In this document: positions 6,531 through 7,387 of the stretch, one piece after another
Position numbering within the stretch: position 1 is the stretch's first letter
Layout of the letters: each line of letters begins with the position of its first letter
Notes under the pieces: generated by a model
The model's database searches: none
What the model was told of the DNA's origin: nothing
Seen by the model: the letters and a program-made list of their open reading frames with translations, nothing else
Source: Acidimicrobiia bacterium
GTDB taxonomy: Bacteria; Actinomycetota; Acidimicrobiia; Spongiisociales; UBA5794
Assembly (NCBI GenBank): GCA_030618675.1
Contig: JAUXCV010000075.1
Location: forward strand, 1 to 7,387
Length of the DNA stretch: 7,387 bases
Reading direction: 5' to 3'
Position numbers and translations under genes: made by a program

Positions 6531-6647
6531 ATGGCGAACAAGGACAAGGGCGGGAGAAGCACCAAGAAGGTCGCGTCGCGGAGCCTGAAGGAGAAGCGTC
6601 AGGCCAAGAAGGCCAAGAAGGCAGGCGACGAGCGAAAGCCTCTCTAG
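6531..6647 (+). CDS. Small Lys/Arg-rich conserved-type protein, 38 residues
   Basis: Seen: a 38-codon reading frame starting MANKDKGGRSTKKVASRSLK and continuing to KPL before TAG. About 40% of residues are Lys or Arg. There are no hydrophobic segments and no cysteines. The run SLKEKRQAKKAKKA (18-31) should form a basic helix. The frame has a consensus ribosome binding site and lies alone between two spacers, strong reasons to treat it as real despite its size. Known: I recall similar short MANK/MADK...TLKEKR-type proteins in actinobacteria, all annotated hypothetical. Inferred: nucleic-acid or ribosome association is plausible from charge alone. It is most likely expressed from its own promoter, though I could not identify one with confidence. 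Function is unknown. Confidence 0.75.
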   Translation: MANKDKGGRSTKKVASRSLKEKRQAKKAKKAGDERKPL

Positions 6648-6661
6648 GGATTGACTTCCGC

Positions 6662-6706
6662 AAGAGCTCTTCCGAACGGAATCCTGCCTGCGATCGGAAC
6701 CGGTTC
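6662..6706. promoter_or_regulatory. Cluster of small palindromes between the 38-residue gene and the glycosyltransferase gene
   Basis: AAGAGCTCTT (6662-6671) and GAACCGGTTC (6697-6706) are perfect 10-bp palindromes, and TTCCG-AA-CGGAA (6670-6681) is an inverted repeat between them. Such symmetry suits regulator binding upstream of the glycosyltransferase gene. None forms a terminator with a U-tract. Six-base symmetric cores are common in GC-rich DNA, so this is tentative. Confidence 0.25.
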
Positions 6707-6715
6707 TCCGGGCGA

Positions 6716-6721
6716 TAGGAT
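6716..6721 (+). promoter_or_regulatory. Possible -10 element for the glycosyltransferase gene
   Basis: TAGGAT matches TATAAT at four positions and would start transcription near 6728, about 27 bases before ATG 6755. The -35 position is poor, and the palindrome GAACCGGTTC lies in the -35/-10 interval. Confidence 0.22.
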
Positions 6722-6754
6722 GCCGGTGGCCGGATCCTCCATCTCGGGACAGGT

Positions 6755-7387
6755 ATGACCGTCGTTGAAACCTTTGAGAGCCTCCGCACCCGCCCCATCG
6801 AGGACTTCGACGACATAGGACTCGCTCTCGACGAACTGGAAAACCGGCCCCTGCCCCCGGCTCCGAACGACGTCCCGTTTCTCGCCACCGTCGCGCGAGG
6901 CGTTGCATTCGTCACCTTCGCGTACGACATCGATGGTGTCGCTATGGAGATCGCGAAGTACGGGACGGCACTTGTCGCGTTGCTCCGTGAGGAGGGGTAC
7001 GAACCCAGAGTGCACTGCGTTGGCGGCAACTTCGCGGAGAAGGCCGATGTGGTACTCCCGGCGGATTGTCCGCGCATACTTCTCCACACCGCTGACGGAT
7101 GGGACAAGTGGGAAGGCGGGAAGTGGTTCGCGAGGCTGTTCTTCAAGGACATGCCGGAGGGCAGCGCCGCATCGCGCAAGATGGCAACGAAGATGTGGTC
7201 CGAGGCGGTGCGCATGGCGGAGGAGTTGGCGACCCTCGTGACCAACGACGAGATCGGTCTCCTGATCCCGGTCAACGTCAACTCGAACCCAGGCAACTTC
7301 GCACTGGCGCTCGCGATGGTCCTGGTGTCGGAGGTGACCGGATGCCCCGTGCTGAACAACAACCACGACTTCTACTGGGAGGGTGGC
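6755..7387 (+). CDS. Probable GT-B (family 4-like) glycosyltransferase, N-terminal part
   Basis: Seen: 211 codons open from ATG 6755 to the window edge; the C-terminus is missing. An in-frame TAG at 6716-6718 and no earlier start codon after it support ATG 6755, although the ribosome binding site is poor (AGG almost touching the ATG). Notable stretches are TFAYDIDGVAMEIAKYG (54-70), HCVGGNFAEKADVVLP (87-102), LIPVNVNSNPGNFALALA (170-187) and LNNNHDFYWEGG (200-211). Known: an N-terminal Rossmann half with an NHDFYWE-type stretch is, as I recall, found in long retaining glycosyltransferases of the GT4/sucrose-phosphate-synthase-like group. The donor-binding half with the E-x7-E motif would lie beyond the window, so it cannot be confirmed here. 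Inferred: synthesis of a glycoside or envelope glycan. A different enzyme with a similar N-terminal fold remains possible. Confidence 0.6.
   Translation, partial: MTVVETFESLRTRPIEDFDDIGLALDELENRPLPPAPNDVPFLATVARGVAFVTFAYDIDGVAMEIAKYGTALVALLREEGYEPRVHCVGGNFAEKADVVLPADCPRILLHTADGWDKWEGGKWFARLFFKDMPEGSAASRKMATKMWSEAVRMAEELATLVTNDEIGLLIPVNVNSNPGNFALALAMVLVSEVTGCPVLNNNHDFYWEGG

Noticed and set aside
6416..6718. 100-codon plus-strand open frame
   Set aside because: Reads through the hairpin-rich spacer and out of frame across the 38-residue gene; no ribosome binding site or domain.
6490..7362. 290-codon minus-strand open frame
   Set aside because: Ser/Arg-rich translation without domains; the plus strand holds the 38-residue gene with a consensus ribosome binding site and the glycosyltransferase-like frame.
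1..7387. tRNA, rRNA, CRISPR array, insertion sequence or phage attachment site
   Set aside because: No cloverleaf, rRNA-like stretch, regularly spaced repeats, transposase or terminal inverted repeats were seen.

Overview
The window is GC-rich and gene-dense, with short intergenic gaps. Codon usage and protein signatures (an LtaS-like 'sulfatase', a YLDPGTG small membrane protein, a Lys-rich 38-residue protein) suggest an actinomycete-type bacterium, possibly Acidimicrobiia. That placement is inferred from family resemblance and no marker gene is present. All functional calls come from reading motifs, not from database searches.

Left half (1-3145, minus strand). Three genes form one tight block transcribed leftwards. 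A 66-residue single-span membrane protein with a YLDPGTG motif (3145-2945) is followed after 14 bp by a 485-residue two-part protein (2930-1473). Its N-terminal half carries a kinase-like D-x4-N...DIG pattern and its C-terminal half is a class I SAM methyltransferase. Two bases later begins a five-span membrane protein of the sulfatase/LTA-synthase superfamily (1470 to beyond position 1, C-terminus cut off). Its active-site position holds Thr rather than Cys/Ser, so phosphotransferase or phosphodiesterase chemistry is more likely than sulfate ester cleavage. The set looks like a cell-envelope modification cassette.

Divergent promoter region (3146-3316). About 170 bp separates the minus-strand block from the plus-strand genes. 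It contains a perfect TTCGAC-GG-GTCGAA inverted repeat and a good ribosome binding site for the small membrane protein.

Centre (3317-6389, plus strand). An FGGY-family carbohydrate kinase is followed after 7 bp by a clear soluble homologue of sphingosine-1-phosphate lyase. The pair is almost certainly cotranscribed. A sugar or polyol kinase feeding a phospho-amino-alcohol lyase suggests an undescribed phosphorylate-then-cleave catabolic step.

Right end (6390-7387, plus strand). A structured 141-bp spacer with two overlapping hairpins and a 9-bp direct repeat leads to a very basic 38-residue protein with a strong ribosome binding site. A 107-bp spacer with small palindromes follows. Last comes the N-terminal 211 residues of a probable GT-B glycosyltransferase that runs off the window.
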